A stretch of 64,000 nt of DNA from Vibrio parahaemolyticus (GTDB lineage: Bacteria; Pseudomonadota; Gammaproteobacteria; Enterobacterales; Vibrionaceae). The notes under the pieces are model-generated. The model was not told where the DNA came from, made no database searches, and saw only the letters and a list, made by a program, of their open reading frames with translations. The stretch is from NCBI RefSeq assembly GCF_900460535.1, contig NZ_UHIL01000001.1, positions 1,984,001-2,048,000 on the forward strand. Direction: 5' to 3'. Below are positions 43,838 through 52,649 of the stretch, piece after piece. Position 1 is the stretch's first letter. Each line of letters begins with the position of its first letter. Both the position numbers and the translations under genes were made by a program.

Positions 43838-44272
43838 TTAGTGCTTTCGAAACACCCAGATTGGGCCGATTAATAAGAACTGTAGGTCCTCAAAAAAGGA
43901 TGGCTTTTTGCCCTCGATTTTGTGCCCAATGAACTGAAGAATCCACAAAGCGCCAAACAACAGCATAGAAATGTGTAAGACGGGTAGCTGTAGAATCTCC
44001 AACGACCAAATCAAACCAATGCACGCTAACGTGTAACCGAGCATCATCATGAACACACTGAGAGATAAACGGAAGTAAAAGACCCAAACCGGAATGACAG
44101 CGAACCAAACCCAGTTGAGCTGAAAACCTAAGATTGAAAGTTGAGGAATGGACCAAATAAGCCCTACCACAGAAAGATAAATACCCGGTACGGCAACTTT
44201 GTGAATTTTTTGATTGATTGGGTTTTGATGGCTTTCACCGTAGGCTTCTAACCAGTCAGATAGTGCTCGCAT
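43838..44272 (-). CDS. Mpo1-like (DUF962) membrane protein
   Basis: A 144-residue inner-membrane protein of the DUF962/Mpo1 family, whose yeast member is a Fe2+-dependent dioxygenase in 2-hydroxy fatty acid alpha-oxidation. Conserved His-bearing motifs are present: NPINQKIHKVAVPG near the N-terminus, and IGHKIEGKKPSFFEDLQFLLIGPIWV at the C-terminus, flanking about four hydrophobic segments. The ATG at 44272 follows GGGAAG; seven extra N-terminal residues are possible. The substrate in Vibrio is not known. Confidence 0.85.
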   Translation of the reverse strand: MRALSDWLEAYGESHQNPINQKIHKVAVPGIYLSVVGLIWSIPQLSILGFQLNWVWFAVIPVWVFYFRLSLSVFMMMLGYTLACIGLIWSLEILQLPVLHISMLLFGALWILQFIGHKIEGKKPSFFEDLQFLLIGPIWVFRKH

Positions 44273-44396
44273 ATCACTTCCCTTTTTACGCAACTTCTTT
44301 TTATATAGTCCGAGCTCAAAAAAGGTGCGAGTTTTTCAGCGAGCAATTGATGGTTTTCGTTATTGCCTAAACGCTTTCCTGAAATGCTATTTGGCT

Positions 44397-44750
44397 TCAG
44401 TGTCCAAGCAATGTACGTTGCGCTTTGGGCAGTTTCGCTACAACCAAATCGTAGGAGCGCTCGCACAAGTCTTGAATGAGACCATCTTCGGCATCACCAT
44501 TGAAATACACTGTGACCCAATGGCGTTTGTTAAGGTGGTAGCCCGGTGTGATGTCGGTAAACTGGGACGTTAGCACTTCTCCATCTTCCGGTTTCACTTT
44601 AACACTGACGTATTCTCGACCACCACGCTCCGCGATTATCGCGAACATTTTGCCTTTTACTATGAACACAAGTGCGTCAGGGCCGAAAGGGAAGTCACTT
44701 TCGGCGCACATAAATGTCTCTAAATACGATTCCAATTCTTTGATATTCAT
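44397..44750 (-). CDS. MmcQ/YjbR family protein
   Basis: A 117-residue cytoplasmic protein of the MmcQ/YjbR (CyaY-like fold) family. It shows FPFGPDALVFIVKGKMFAII, KVKPEDGEVLTSQF, ITPGYHLNKRHWVTVYFNG and SYDLVVAKLPKAQR. The ATG at 44750 is preferred because AAGGA lies six nt upstream; the ATG at 44756 abuts it. Family members are DNA-binding-like or of unknown role, so no pathway is assigned. It follows the MarR gene on the same strand by 32 bp and may be co-transcribed. Confidence 0.85.
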   Translation of the reverse strand: MNIKELESYLETFMCAESDFPFGPDALVFIVKGKMFAIIAERGGREYVSVKVKPEDGEVLTSQFTDITPGYHLNKRHWVTVYFNGDAEDGLIQDLCERSYDLVVAKLPKAQRTLLGH

Positions 44751-44782
44751 GCTCATTCCTTGTTTTTTTGCAACGAGATTCG

Positions 44783-45265
44783 CTATTCAAATTGAGGCAG
44801 TAGTAACTTTAACGCCTGATTCACTTGTGACTTTTCATCCGCCGACAATCCACTAATCAAACTATGTTGTACATCCACATGCTCTTGGATCAACGACTCA
44901 ATCAATGCCAAACCTTCAGCCGTTAGCTCAACAGTAACACTGCGTCGGTCTTCTTTACTGTGCTCTCTGGCAATAAAGCCTTTCTTTTCTAGCTTGTCTA
45001 AGCGGTTGGTCATCGCTCCGGACGTGAGCATCATCGACGCAATCAACTCTGATGGGGTGAGACGGTAAGGCGCTCCGGCACGGCGCAGCGTGGCTAACAC
45101 ATCAAATTCGCCCATTTTCAGGTCATATTGTTTGTGCAGATCAGCGACTCGACACTCCATATGCTTAGCAATGCGCATTAGCCTACCCATGATAGCCATT
45201 GGTTCGGTATCAAGATCTGGTTTTTCCTTCGCCCACTGCGTTACTACTCTATCAATTGCGTCCAC
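44783..45265 (-). CDS. MarR-family transcriptional regulator
   Basis: A 160-residue winged-helix regulator: KMGEFDVLATLRRAG (helix 2), LTPSELIASMMLTSGAMTNRLDKLEKKGFI (recognition helix and wing start), and REHSKEDRRSVTVELTAEG (wing), flanked by dimerisation helices. Start is GTG at 45265 with GGAG 11 nt upstream. It is divergent from a DMT-family exporter gene, with two matching inverted repeats in the 120 bp between, so it probably represses that exporter. It could also control the downstream MmcQ/YjbR gene. Confidence 0.9.
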   Translation of the reverse strand: MDAIDRVVTQWAKEKPDLDTEPMAIMGRLMRIAKHMECRVADLHKQYDLKMGEFDVLATLRRAGAPYRLTPSELIASMMLTSGAMTNRLDKLEKKGFIAREHSKEDRRSVTVELTAEGLALIESLIQEHVDVQHSLISGLSADEKSQVNQALKLLLPQFE

Positions 45266-45312
45266 GAGTTTTCTTTCTCCAATACGAATTCGGTCTGACG
45301 ATTTATTTTAAC

Positions 45313-45327
45313 ATAAAGATACTTTAC
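45313..45327. promoter_or_regulatory. Candidate MarR operator, copy 1
   Basis: ATAAAGATACTTTAC, near-palindromic and matching copy 2 at 45371-45385 at 13 of 15 positions. It lies 48 bp upstream of the MarR start. Confidence 0.5.
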
Positions 45328-45370
45328 AAAAAGCAATCTAGCGCGTACCTTTACAATTAATTATCTCAAC

Positions 45371-45385
45371 GTAAAGATATTTTAC
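45371..45385. promoter_or_regulatory. Candidate MarR operator, copy 2, abutting the exporter start codon
   Basis: GTAAAGATATTTTAC ends on the base before the DMT exporter ATG, where a ribosome site would normally sit. No Shine-Dalgarno sequence is evident, so the transcript may be leaderless or poorly initiated. Confidence 0.5.
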
Positions 45386-46273
45386 ATGAACATATTACTC
45401 GCAATGATCCCCGCATTTTTCTGGGGCACAACTTATGCCGTTACGCAGTTCACTCTTCCAGACTGGCCGCCTGTGTTGCTGGGAGCGCTGCGGGCACTGC
45501 CAGCCGGACTACTGCTACTGGCAATCAAACCTTCGCTGCCTAAAAAGCACGAATGGAAAGTGTTATTGGTATTGGGCACGATTAACATCGCTTTCTTCTT
45601 TGGCCTCATTTTTGTGATGGCGTTGACCCTACCTTCTGCAATTTCCGGTGTCGGCATGATTTCTGTCCCCGTCTTTGCCATGCTGTTTGGTTGGGCGGCT
45701 TACAAACGTCAGCCTAGCGCAATACAAGGCATTAGCGGCGCAGTATTGATTGCGTTAGCGTGGTTCTTGTTCGATCCAAGCTCAATCTCGCTCAACCCTA
45801 TCGGTTTAGGGGCGATGCTGGCGGCCATCATGTGCATCGTGATTGGCAGTAGCGTAACCAAATCACTCGGCACAAAAATGCATTGGTGGACGGTACTCAC
45901 GTGGCAGTTGATTTTGGGTGGTGTATTGCTGTCTATCGCCGCGGCTGTGTTAGCTACCATCAATCCGCAGCCTTATGTGCATGCCGTACAGAATATCGAT
46001 ATGACCAACACACTAGGGCTGCTGTGGGTCATTGTGCTCAACACCGCGCTAGGCTACGGCATGTATGTGTGGTTGTTGCAACGCATGTCTGTGGTCGACT
46101 TTACGTTTGGTGGCATTGCCAACCCGATTGCAGGGATCGTCTCTGGGTTATTGCTGTTGGGTGAAAACTTTACTCCACTCCAATACAGCTTGATGGTGGG
46201 CATGATTGTGATGTCTTTACTGCCTCAAATTTTAACGTCGTTGCGCGCAAGAAAAGAAGTAATAACGGTTTAA
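45386..46273 (+). CDS. EamA/DMT-family transporter
   Basis: A 295-residue inner-membrane transporter with ten hydrophobic segments arranged as two EamA repeats: MNILLAMIPAFFWGTTYAVTQFTLPDWPPVLLGALRALPAGLLLL opens repeat one, and GLGAMLAAIMCIVIGSSVTKSLG opens repeat two. FTFGGIANPIAGIVSGLLLLGENFTPLQY is the conserved end. Substrate unknown; members export metabolites or drugs. Its divergent MarR neighbour suggests induction by a ligand of that repressor. Confidence 0.9.
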   Translation: MNILLAMIPAFFWGTTYAVTQFTLPDWPPVLLGALRALPAGLLLLAIKPSLPKKHEWKVLLVLGTINIAFFFGLIFVMALTLPSAISGVGMISVPVFAMLFGWAAYKRQPSAIQGISGAVLIALAWFLFDPSSISLNPIGLGAMLAAIMCIVIGSSVTKSLGTKMHWWTVLTWQLILGGVLLSIAAAVLATINPQPYVHAVQNIDMTNTLGLLWVIVLNTALGYGMYVWLLQRMSVVDFTFGGIANPIAGIVSGLLLLGENFTPLQYSLMVGMIVMSLLPQILTSLRARKEVITV

Positions 46274-46300
46274 GTAATCATCCCCCATCATATTCAAGAG

Positions 46301-46325
46301 AACGCCCGATTTTGTATCGGGCGTT
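46301..46325. terminator. Bidirectional terminator
   Basis: AACGCCCGAT pairs with ATCGGGCGTT around TTTGT, between the convergent DMT and AraC genes. Confidence 0.85.
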
Positions 46326-46332
46326 TTGTTAT

Positions 46333-47160
46333 TCAATTCGCTCTGAGCTGGGCTTGTTTTCGATAAGCAAGCGGTGTGACACCATATTCTTTTCTGAAAC
46401 AGGCACCAAAATAAGAGGCATGCTTAAAACCACATAGCTCAGCTATTGCACTGACACTCGCATCGCTATTGCACACCATTTTTTGTGCTGTATCTAGTCG
46501 TGCAGCCTGCAGCACGTCAGTAAACGTCGTCCCTTCCTTGTTCAACTTTCTTTTTACCGTCGACTCACTCATGTAAACCAGTTTCGCAATTTCTTTGAGC
46601 GTCCACGGCTTCGTTAGATCTTTAGAAATAAGCGCGCGAATACGTGAAGACAACGAAGAATATGAACGAGTTTCTGCCTGACTGGCGCTCTGCTCAAAGT
46701 GCATCAACAAATACAAAAGCATGCTGTTGATATCGAGCAATTCATCATTTGAACGGTTACCACAGCCCTTTTTCACCATTGCTTTTAATGCCGAGTAAAT
46801 ATCCACGATTCCCGGACGTAAAGTGAAACTCACCGCCACATTCCCCGAGAACACGCCATCGCAAAGCTCGCGGAAGTTCAACTGTTGATTGAGTTTTTCA
46901 ATGAAACACGCAGCCAGTCTGAAACCCGAAATATTGGCATTTTCTACGAACGAATTGATGGCGATTTGCCCTTTGAAATCCGCGCCAATAGCGACCAAAC
47001 AAGGTGGTTCAATAAACTGTTTAATGCCTTTGGAATCACATAACTCCAAAGCACAGTTATGGTTTAAGACAATGTAAAAATCCGTCGAGCTAATATCAAA
47101 CTTTTGATTTATCGGACAGTGTTGCACCTGCCCGTCAAGAACCTCAATCAAAGCCTTCAT
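46333..47160 (-). CDS. AraC-family transcriptional regulator
   Basis: A 275-residue regulator with a variable N-terminal effector domain (residues 1-165) and a C-terminal pair of helix-turn-helices. PWTLKEIAKLVYMSESTVKRKLNKEGTTFTDVLQAARLDTAQKMV and ASVSAIAELCGFKHASYFGACFRKEYGVTPLAYRKQ are the two HTH units and the family signature. The N-terminal domain is not a clear cupin. The target is unknown; flanking genes (DMT exporter, AlaX) are on different transcripts. Confidence 0.88.
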   Translation of the reverse strand: MKALIEVLDGQVQHCPINQKFDISSTDFYIVLNHNCALELCDSKGIKQFIEPPCLVAIGADFKGQIAINSFVENANISGFRLAACFIEKLNQQLNFRELCDGVFSGNVAVSFTLRPGIVDIYSALKAMVKKGCGNRSNDELLDINSMLLYLLMHFEQSASQAETRSYSSLSSRIRALISKDLTKPWTLKEIAKLVYMSESTVKRKLNKEGTTFTDVLQAARLDTAQKMVCNSDASVSAIAELCGFKHASYFGACFRKEYGVTPLAYRKQAQLRAN

Positions 47161-47294
47161 TTACATTTCCAAAATGAGTGTCAACGCTATCTTGAAACGA
47201 TATGAACAAAGTGCGTGAATGTTAGTTCTCGCGGTCAGAGAGTCAATTTGATATTTTTTAATCAGCGTTCAGAAATACTGAACACTGAAATCGG

Positions 47295-47936
47295 TTAGTT
47301 AACCAGCGTAATTTCGACTCTTTCTTTTCCTTTACCAACGTTTTTACGTTTTAAGGCAATGCGGCCGACTTCAGAGGTGCGTTTAAGATGTGTACCACCG
47401 CAAGGCACTTGAGCGAAGCCTTCCACTTTCCAATAGCGCCTTTCTTGGCCTTCATCAGAGAATGCGCTCTCAATCTCAGCGTCCGAATCGATAACTGCCT
47501 GAGCTTGTTGTTGAAACTCCGCCAGCAGTGGCGTGATGCTTTCAGGCCATTCAAAATCAATTCGGCTTTTATCTGCGGAGATATGTGCGCCAACCTTCTG
47601 AATGTTTGCAAATTTTTGCGTGAACAGTTCAAGTATGACTTCCGCCGCAAAGTGGAGCTTCATCAACGCATAACGCCTTTGCCAGTCAATTTGAGTGATC
47701 ACTTGGTCGCCAACTCGAAACGTGGGTTGACGTTTTAGAGTGTAAACAATGCGTGAGCCAGACTTAATTGCACCGACGACAGGAATCCCGTCGATCGTAC
47801 CTGCATCGCTCTCTTGTCCGCCGGATTCAGCATAAAAAATAGTGTGGGATAACTCGACTTCATTGTCCGAAATTCGAGTTACCGTGGAGGTGAGTTCTGT
47901 TTGGTAAGGGTTTTTCCAAAATACCTTGACGGTCAT
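47295..47936 (-). CDS. AlaX-type alanyl-tRNA editing protein
   Basis: A free-standing editing protein that hydrolyses mischarged Ser/Gly-tRNA(Ala); cytoplasmic. The 213-residue protein from the ATG at 47936 (AAAGGAAGG upstream) has the AlaRS editing fold: TIFYAESGGQESDAGTI, MKLHFAAEVILELF, and VPCGGTHLKRTSEVG with CxxxH. The first Zn-binding motif, usually HxxxH, here reads HFAAE, so one ligand His is Glu. It is larger than minimal AlaX-S forms. Single gene. Confidence 0.86.
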   Translation of the reverse strand: MTVKVFWKNPYQTELTSTVTRISDNEVELSHTIFYAESGGQESDAGTIDGIPVVGAIKSGSRIVYTLKRQPTFRVGDQVITQIDWQRRYALMKLHFAAEVILELFTQKFANIQKVGAHISADKSRIDFEWPESITPLLAEFQQQAQAVIDSDAEIESAFSDEGQERRYWKVEGFAQVPCGGTHLKRTSEVGRIALKRKNVGKGKERVEITLVN

Positions 47937-48066
47937 ATGGCCTTCCTTTGCACATAATATTGACATACATCGATGCTACGCGGCTAATAAGTGAAGTCAA
48001 GCGATGCTGATGAGATAAAAATAAGCTCCCGAAGGAGCCTATTCACTTACTTTCACTAACTTTCAA

Positions 48067-50277
48067 TTACTTAAGAGGAACGCCAGGCGCGTCAGACACG
48101 CAGGAAGCATAAGCCGGGTCTCGGGCATCCATCACCAACTGCGCTCGACCTCGATGCAGGTTAATGATGTCATACACGACGCCCTCGTGATGCGGTAAAT
48201 CCATTAGAGAGGTAGACCAATACTCCGAACTCGCTGGCCAACCAAAACCTCCGCCATCTTTGTCTTCTTCATAGATACTTTCAGTCCCGTCCCAAACACT
48301 GCCTCGTGATGCACGATACAAGCTAAACAACTCATTGCGTGTGGCACGGCGCCAGTTGTCACGGCCAGCAAAGTTTCTTACAGACAAATCATGACACCAG
48401 TTTGCGTATTGGCTGGTTAAGCCTGCACGATCACGTCCGTATTGGTTGAACATCGCAAAGTCACCCACAGGGCCGCGTGTACCGTCTTCCGTTTTGATGC
48501 CAACGTAAGTTTTCGGTTTTGTCGCGTCGTAGCTCAAAGGTTTAACAAGCTCATAGCCTAGTTTGTTCATGAGCTTCACTGATGGTGGTGCGGTAAATAG
48601 GCGACCATCTTCATCACTCGCTACCATCAAACACGCTTCCGCGCTTCCTTCTCCTGAACGAGGCTGTGGGCAAATAGAGATGGCAGACTCTTTTTCTTCC
48701 GCCTCAACAACCTTGACCTCAGAGGTGCCTTTTAACTCCCCAAGGGAAGCTGAAATGCTGACCGAACCAAGCTGAGCACTATTTGAGAGCCCACCAGCAA
48801 TCAAATCTAAAACCGCTTTATTACTGCTTCGCCATGTCACTCGATGCGTTACATCCTGAGTGGTTTCATCGCTATATTCACCGTAGGCATAAAATCGCTG
48901 GACGTTCTTTTCCTCTAGAGTGATTTCACTAGGATGAACATGGATTTTTTCTAACACCGCATTCGTTACTTGAATTTGCAATGGTGCACTGGTGATCGCA
49001 TCTTTGGTGGCGTAAACCATTGCCTGCCCTACCGCAAGACCTTTAACGCGAGCGCCTTCTAGTTGTAGGACATCTTGATTATCAACCCACCAAGCAACCT
49101 GTTCGGTCAACTCAACGCGGCTTTCATCGCTATAAACTCCTTGTGCAGACAGCTGGGTCGAGTTGCCTTTTGCCACGCTCGACGCATTCGTTGTCACTTC
49201 AATATTTGTTAGGATTGCATCGGTTACCTGCACTTGTATTGGCTCGCTTTGCACACCATCTAACGCAGCCGTCACCAACGCTGTTCCTTTATGTTTGGCT
49301 TTCACAACGTTGTCGACAATCTCAACCACATCGTTATCGACGTGCCAAGTGATACCTCGGGTGAGGTCGACTTGTTCACCATCGCTCAACGTTCCCATGA
49401 CCACCAAAGGCTTATGTGTGCCCAACGGCATTTCCAGTGCGGTTGACGAAATGTCCATACTCACTAATACCGCAGGCGTGACAGTAATAGAACCATGCGT
49501 ACTGGTTAAGCCATCAAGTTCGGCATAGATATCCGCGTCACCCTCATCTTGTGCGGTGAAAATGCCATTTGTGCCTGGCATGACAACGCTACAATCTGTG
49601 GAATCCCACTCTACGAGATGGCTAATATCACGGGTTTGTTTGTCAGTATATTCACCGTAAGCTTTCGCTTGAAAGCTTAGCCCTTTGGCAATCGCCTTAT
49701 GTGGCAGATCGAAGTAAATGTTGGTCAACTTCGCGTCCACAACCTGTACGGTCATTTCGCTACTGAACTCATCTAGGTCTGCGCGAATGACCGAAACACC
49801 TGTTTTAAGCGCTGTAATCACACCGCGTTCGTCGATGTTAACAATGTCAGCATTTTCAACGTTCCAAACAACTTGTGATGTAAGGTCGTCTTGAGTGCCA
49901 TCGTTATAAAAGCCGATGACTTTCACCTGCGCCAGCTCACCCTCTGCAAGCGACACACGGCTTTGGTTTAGTGCAATACGAGACACCACTTTGTCTGGTA
50001 CTGGCGGCTCCGGAATAACGGGTTCAGAAGGCTCCGGCGGCGTCACCTCTGGCGTTTCAGGAACTTCCGGTTTGGAAATATCAGGAAACTCAGGCACTGG
50101 CAGTTCCGGTATTGGCGCTTCAATTTCTGGCTCGTCAGGTAATACTTCTTCTGGCAAGCTCATTGGTGGTTGGCTAGTGCTGCTTCCACTGTCGCTATTA
50201 CAACCAAACAAACTCGTGACGAGTAATAGCATTGCGATCTTATTAAAAGTATTTTTGCTTATCATAGAGTCAAACAT
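48067..50277 (-). CDS. Large surface lipoprotein with Pro/Glu linker, Ig-like (Big_2) repeats and C-terminal Lcl/DUF1566-like domain
   Basis: A 736-residue lipoprotein (lipobox SLFGC near residue 26, then NSDSGSSTSQ). A Pro/Glu/Val linker fills residues ~38-100. About five bacterial Ig-like repeats of ~88 residues follow, each with NG(T)xxDLT...V.W...N..(V)..I.. and ending in V...T.VTDAxL.NI. A Cys-containing C-terminal domain (about residues 540-736) has NWRRATRNELFSLYRAS and EYWSTSLMD, resembling Lcl C-terminal/DUF1566 lectin-like domains. This suggests a surface adhesin or matrix protein on a stalk. ATG at 50265 is an alternative start. Single gene. Confidence 0.8.
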   Translation of the reverse strand: MFDSMISKNTFNKIAMLLLVTSLFGCNSDSGSSTSQPPMSLPEEVLPDEPEIEAPIPELPVPEFPDISKPEVPETPEVTPPEPSEPVIPEPPVPDKVVSRIALNQSRVSLAEGELAQVKVIGFYNDGTQDDLTSQVVWNVENADIVNIDERGVITALKTGVSVIRADLDEFSSEMTVQVVDAKLTNIYFDLPHKAIAKGLSFQAKAYGEYTDKQTRDISHLVEWDSTDCSVVMPGTNGIFTAQDEGDADIYAELDGLTSTHGSITVTPAVLVSMDISSTALEMPLGTHKPLVVMGTLSDGEQVDLTRGITWHVDNDVVEIVDNVVKAKHKGTALVTAALDGVQSEPIQVQVTDAILTNIEVTTNASSVAKGNSTQLSAQGVYSDESRVELTEQVAWWVDNQDVLQLEGARVKGLAVGQAMVYATKDAITSAPLQIQVTNAVLEKIHVHPSEITLEEKNVQRFYAYGEYSDETTQDVTHRVTWRSSNKAVLDLIAGGLSNSAQLGSVSISASLGELKGTSEVKVVEAEEKESAISICPQPRSGEGSAEACLMVASDEDGRLFTAPPSVKLMNKLGYELVKPLSYDATKPKTYVGIKTEDGTRGPVGDFAMFNQYGRDRAGLTSQYANWCHDLSVRNFAGRDNWRRATRNELFSLYRASRGSVWDGTESIYEEDKDGGGFGWPASSEYWSTSLMDLPHHEGVVYDIINLHRGRAQLVMDARDPAYASCVSDAPGVPLK

Positions 50278-50331
50278 TCAAACTTTTATTATTAGACAAC
50301 ATTAAAAATTCAAATTATGAATACAAACAAC

Positions 50332-50523
50332 TCAGCAATACCGCTGACTGGTTAGCGCTTCGTATGTATGAAACTTTTTCTCTAATTCAACCTCCAACTC
50401 TGCTCTGTTTTTAGTATCTCTCATCAATATGTTTTCTCGATAACGGGTAATTGCTGAAATTAATTCACTTTTGGCCATCGCTAATTGCTCGTCAAACGAG
50501 CACACGAACTCATGTTCACTCAT
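50332..50523 (-). CDS. Small hypothetical protein (63 aa)
   Basis: A short acidic, helical protein starting MSEHEFVCSFDEQLAMAKSEL and ending in YEALTSQRYC, with no membrane segment. I choose the ATG at 50523 (weak GAGAA upstream) over the GTG at 50535. It lies 54 bp upstream of the Ig-like lipoprotein gene on the same strand and might be co-transcribed. Not recognised. Confidence 0.5.
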   Translation of the reverse strand: MSEHEFVCSFDEQLAMAKSELISAITRYRENILMRDTKNRAELEVELEKKFHTYEALTSQRYC

Positions 50524-50746
50524 CGTGATTCTCACAATACATAAATTTAGAAATTACATTCTGTTTATTTACTTCGACGACCATCTATGAGATGGCAAAA
50601 AATGTAATGGGAAGTGCTTAGTTCGACAATATGCCGAATATCAAAATCGTCTCATCGTGATATAAAAATCAGCTCAAGTTTTCGATTTAAAGTTGGGAGT
50701 CACTTTTAATGACTTCCCTATTTTCTGGTAAACAATAGGCAAGAAA

Positions 50747-50770
50747 AAAGGTGCCACATTGGACACCTTT
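50747..50770. terminator. Terminator after the CSS-EAL gene
   Basis: AAAGGTG pairs with CACCTTT around a 10-nt loop; minus-strand reading gives a T-rich tail. It lies just past the EAL gene stop at 50789. Confidence 0.75.
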
Positions 50771-50788
50771 AAAATCAACGAACAGAAG

Positions 50789-52297
50789 TTACGCCTCCAG
50801 ATTTGGTTCAGCAATATTCTCGATTGGCTCTGGCTTTGCGTACACATAACCTTGGATCAAATAGATATTGTGCGTAGCCAAATACTCAATCTGTTTTCTG
50901 TTTTCTACACCTTCGGCAATCATTTCACATTCCGCTTTCATCGCCGCAGACACAATAGAATCCAATACTTTGAGTTTTTGGTCGTCTGAGCCAATTGGAT
51001 CAACGAACATTTTGTCCACTTTCAAGCAGCGAATACCCAAGTCCTGCAAGTAAGAAAAGCCACCATACCCTGTTCCAAAGTCATCAATTTTGAACTTGTA
51101 ACCTTTGTTGGTGAGGTAGAGAATCTCTTTTTTCGCGGCTTCTACGTCTTTAACCGGAATTCTTTCTGTTAGCTCAAAATGAATTCGGTTTGCACACGGC
51201 CAATTCAAATCTGCTAGAAGTTTGGTTAGCGAACCGGTTTCTAAATGAGAAGAGACAATATTGACACTCACCCAAATCGACTCAGGCAGTGACTCAAGGT
51301 CTTGGATGATTTTGCGAATCATCTGGTTCGTCATCGGAACAATCAATCCGCTCTCTTCTGCAGCGCCAATAAACATATTAGGTGGCACCAAACCATCGCG
51401 TCTTGACCAACGCACCAACGCTTCATAACCTACAGTTTGGCCATCTCTGCTATCCACAATAGCTTGATAGTAAGGGATAAATTCGCCGTTATTGATACCG
51501 TTTTGAATCAGCCCTTTGATAGACTTTCTTAGGCTTTTACTTGAGATATAAAACAGCGCAAACACAATCCCAAGAATCAAAGTAGCGGGCACACCCCACA
51601 CGAAAAGACGCTGATTCGCGTACGCAGCCAAGGCTTCACCGCTGTAAATCTTGATGAGCATGTTGGCCTGAGATTCGTCAGAGAAGAAAAACTCGCTCGA
51701 TAGCGCATTGTCTTCATCAATAATGTTAGGCATGCCGCGACTGATTGAAAGGTCACCAAACATAGGTTCGTGATATTCAAATTTTACGAATAAGCACTCT
51801 TCACACGGCTCAGCAATAAGCTGTTTTACCCAACTGTTATCGAGAACCCAAAACACCTCAACGTGCTGATTGTCATAAATTACCATCCATTCTGCTTGGT
51901 CTTTGTATTCCGGCAAAATCAAGGAAACATAGAAGTTGGTATCTACTGGAACCCGTTTGGATGACGTAATTTTGGAGACAGGCATCCCTATGCTTGAACA
52001 CGAGTCGCCATCTTCCGTGGTCATGCCAATAAACCGAATGTAGCGGTTGTAGTAACGAGGATCACGCAACACTTTCATATCATCAGATTGACAGTTGAAG
52101 TCGAGCTGGGCGATCTGTTTGGTAATGGCACTCTCTAAAAACGTGGATCTTTGATTTAAGTATTCAACCAACGTTTCGATTTTCGCCTCTTTGATATGCC
52201 CAACATATAAATTTGACAAAGCATTAAAAGCGACAGCAAAAATAATGATGGGGACTAGCCCTATTAATATGGCATTTCTTATTGTCTTATTAGCCAA
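50789..52297 (-). CDS. CSS-motif EAL-domain c-di-GMP phosphodiesterase
   Basis: A 502-residue inner-membrane protein: TM1 (AILIGLVPIIIFAVAFNAL), a ~200-residue periplasmic CSS domain with GDSCSSIG and further Cys residues (CEECLF), TM2 (VWGVPATLILGIVFALFYI), and a C-terminal EAL domain. The EAL domain keeps EALVRW, NIVSSHLE, ELTERIP, DDFGTGYGGFSYL and KVDKMFV, typical of active enzymes. In related PDEs the CSS cysteines report periplasmic redox state through DsbA/DsbB. The start is TTG, preceded by AGGAGG, which decides it. Single gene. Confidence 0.9.
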   Translation of the reverse strand: MANKTIRNAILIGLVPIIIFAVAFNALSNLYVGHIKEAKIETLVEYLNQRSTFLESAITKQIAQLDFNCQSDDMKVLRDPRYYNRYIRFIGMTTEDGDSCSSIGMPVSKITSSKRVPVDTNFYVSLILPEYKDQAEWMVIYDNQHVEVFWVLDNSWVKQLIAEPCEECLFVKFEYHEPMFGDLSISRGMPNIIDEDNALSSEFFFSDESQANMLIKIYSGEALAAYANQRLFVWGVPATLILGIVFALFYISSKSLRKSIKGLIQNGINNGEFIPYYQAIVDSRDGQTVGYEALVRWSRRDGLVPPNMFIGAAEESGLIVPMTNQMIRKIIQDLESLPESIWVSVNIVSSHLETGSLTKLLADLNWPCANRIHFELTERIPVKDVEAAKKEILYLTNKGYKFKIDDFGTGYGGFSYLQDLGIRCLKVDKMFVDPIGSDDQKLKVLDSIVSAAMKAECEMIAEGVENRKQIEYLATHNIYLIQGYVYAKPEPIENIAEPNLEA

Positions 52298-52649
52298 AAC
52301 TCCTCCTAATGTTCTGCCACGAACAATTTTCAGTAAGCTGGTTCACTATCTCACTTTAATAAGTGGAAAAGTGGGGATGGACTCTCAATCGCAAAGAATA
52401 AGTGATTGAGCGGCAATTATTTGCTGAGACTACTGCTGCACATTGGCTTTTACAACTCTCTCGCATGAGATTATGAGCTAATAATGATAGCAATTGACCT
52501 TTATTATATACGCAATGGCTTATCGCAAGCGGGAGACTGTTTTCTTCTGCTCTTTTGCGTTGAATCTAAATTTCCGACTCTGTCTTGCCAAAAACGAAAA
52601 AACCACCTTTAACGGTGGTTTTTTCATTATTTTCAGTGTGGCTTAGTCA
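52298..52649. other. Intergenic region between the CSS-EAL and pyrophosphatase genes
   Basis: 352 bp without a gene. It contains the terminator of the pyrophosphatase gene (52597-52624), the AGGAGG ribosome site for the EAL gene, and AT-rich sequence. A weak Fur-like stretch is at 52480-52498. Nothing else is recognisable. Confidence 0.6.
52597..52624 (-). terminator. Terminator of the exported pyrophosphatase gene
   Basis: AAAAACCACC pairs with GGTGGTTTTT around TTTAAC, with A and T runs either side. Confidence 0.85.

Noticed and set aside
44783..45265. Possibility that the MarR-family gene is CosR, the ectoine repressor
   Set aside because: Its divergent exporter partner and matching local operators give a simpler role, and the ect/proV motif differs from these operators.
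52480..52498. Fur-box-like sequence AATAATGATAGCAATTGAC
   Set aside because: Only about 13 of 19 matches, AT-rich setting, and the downstream EAL gene has no iron connection.
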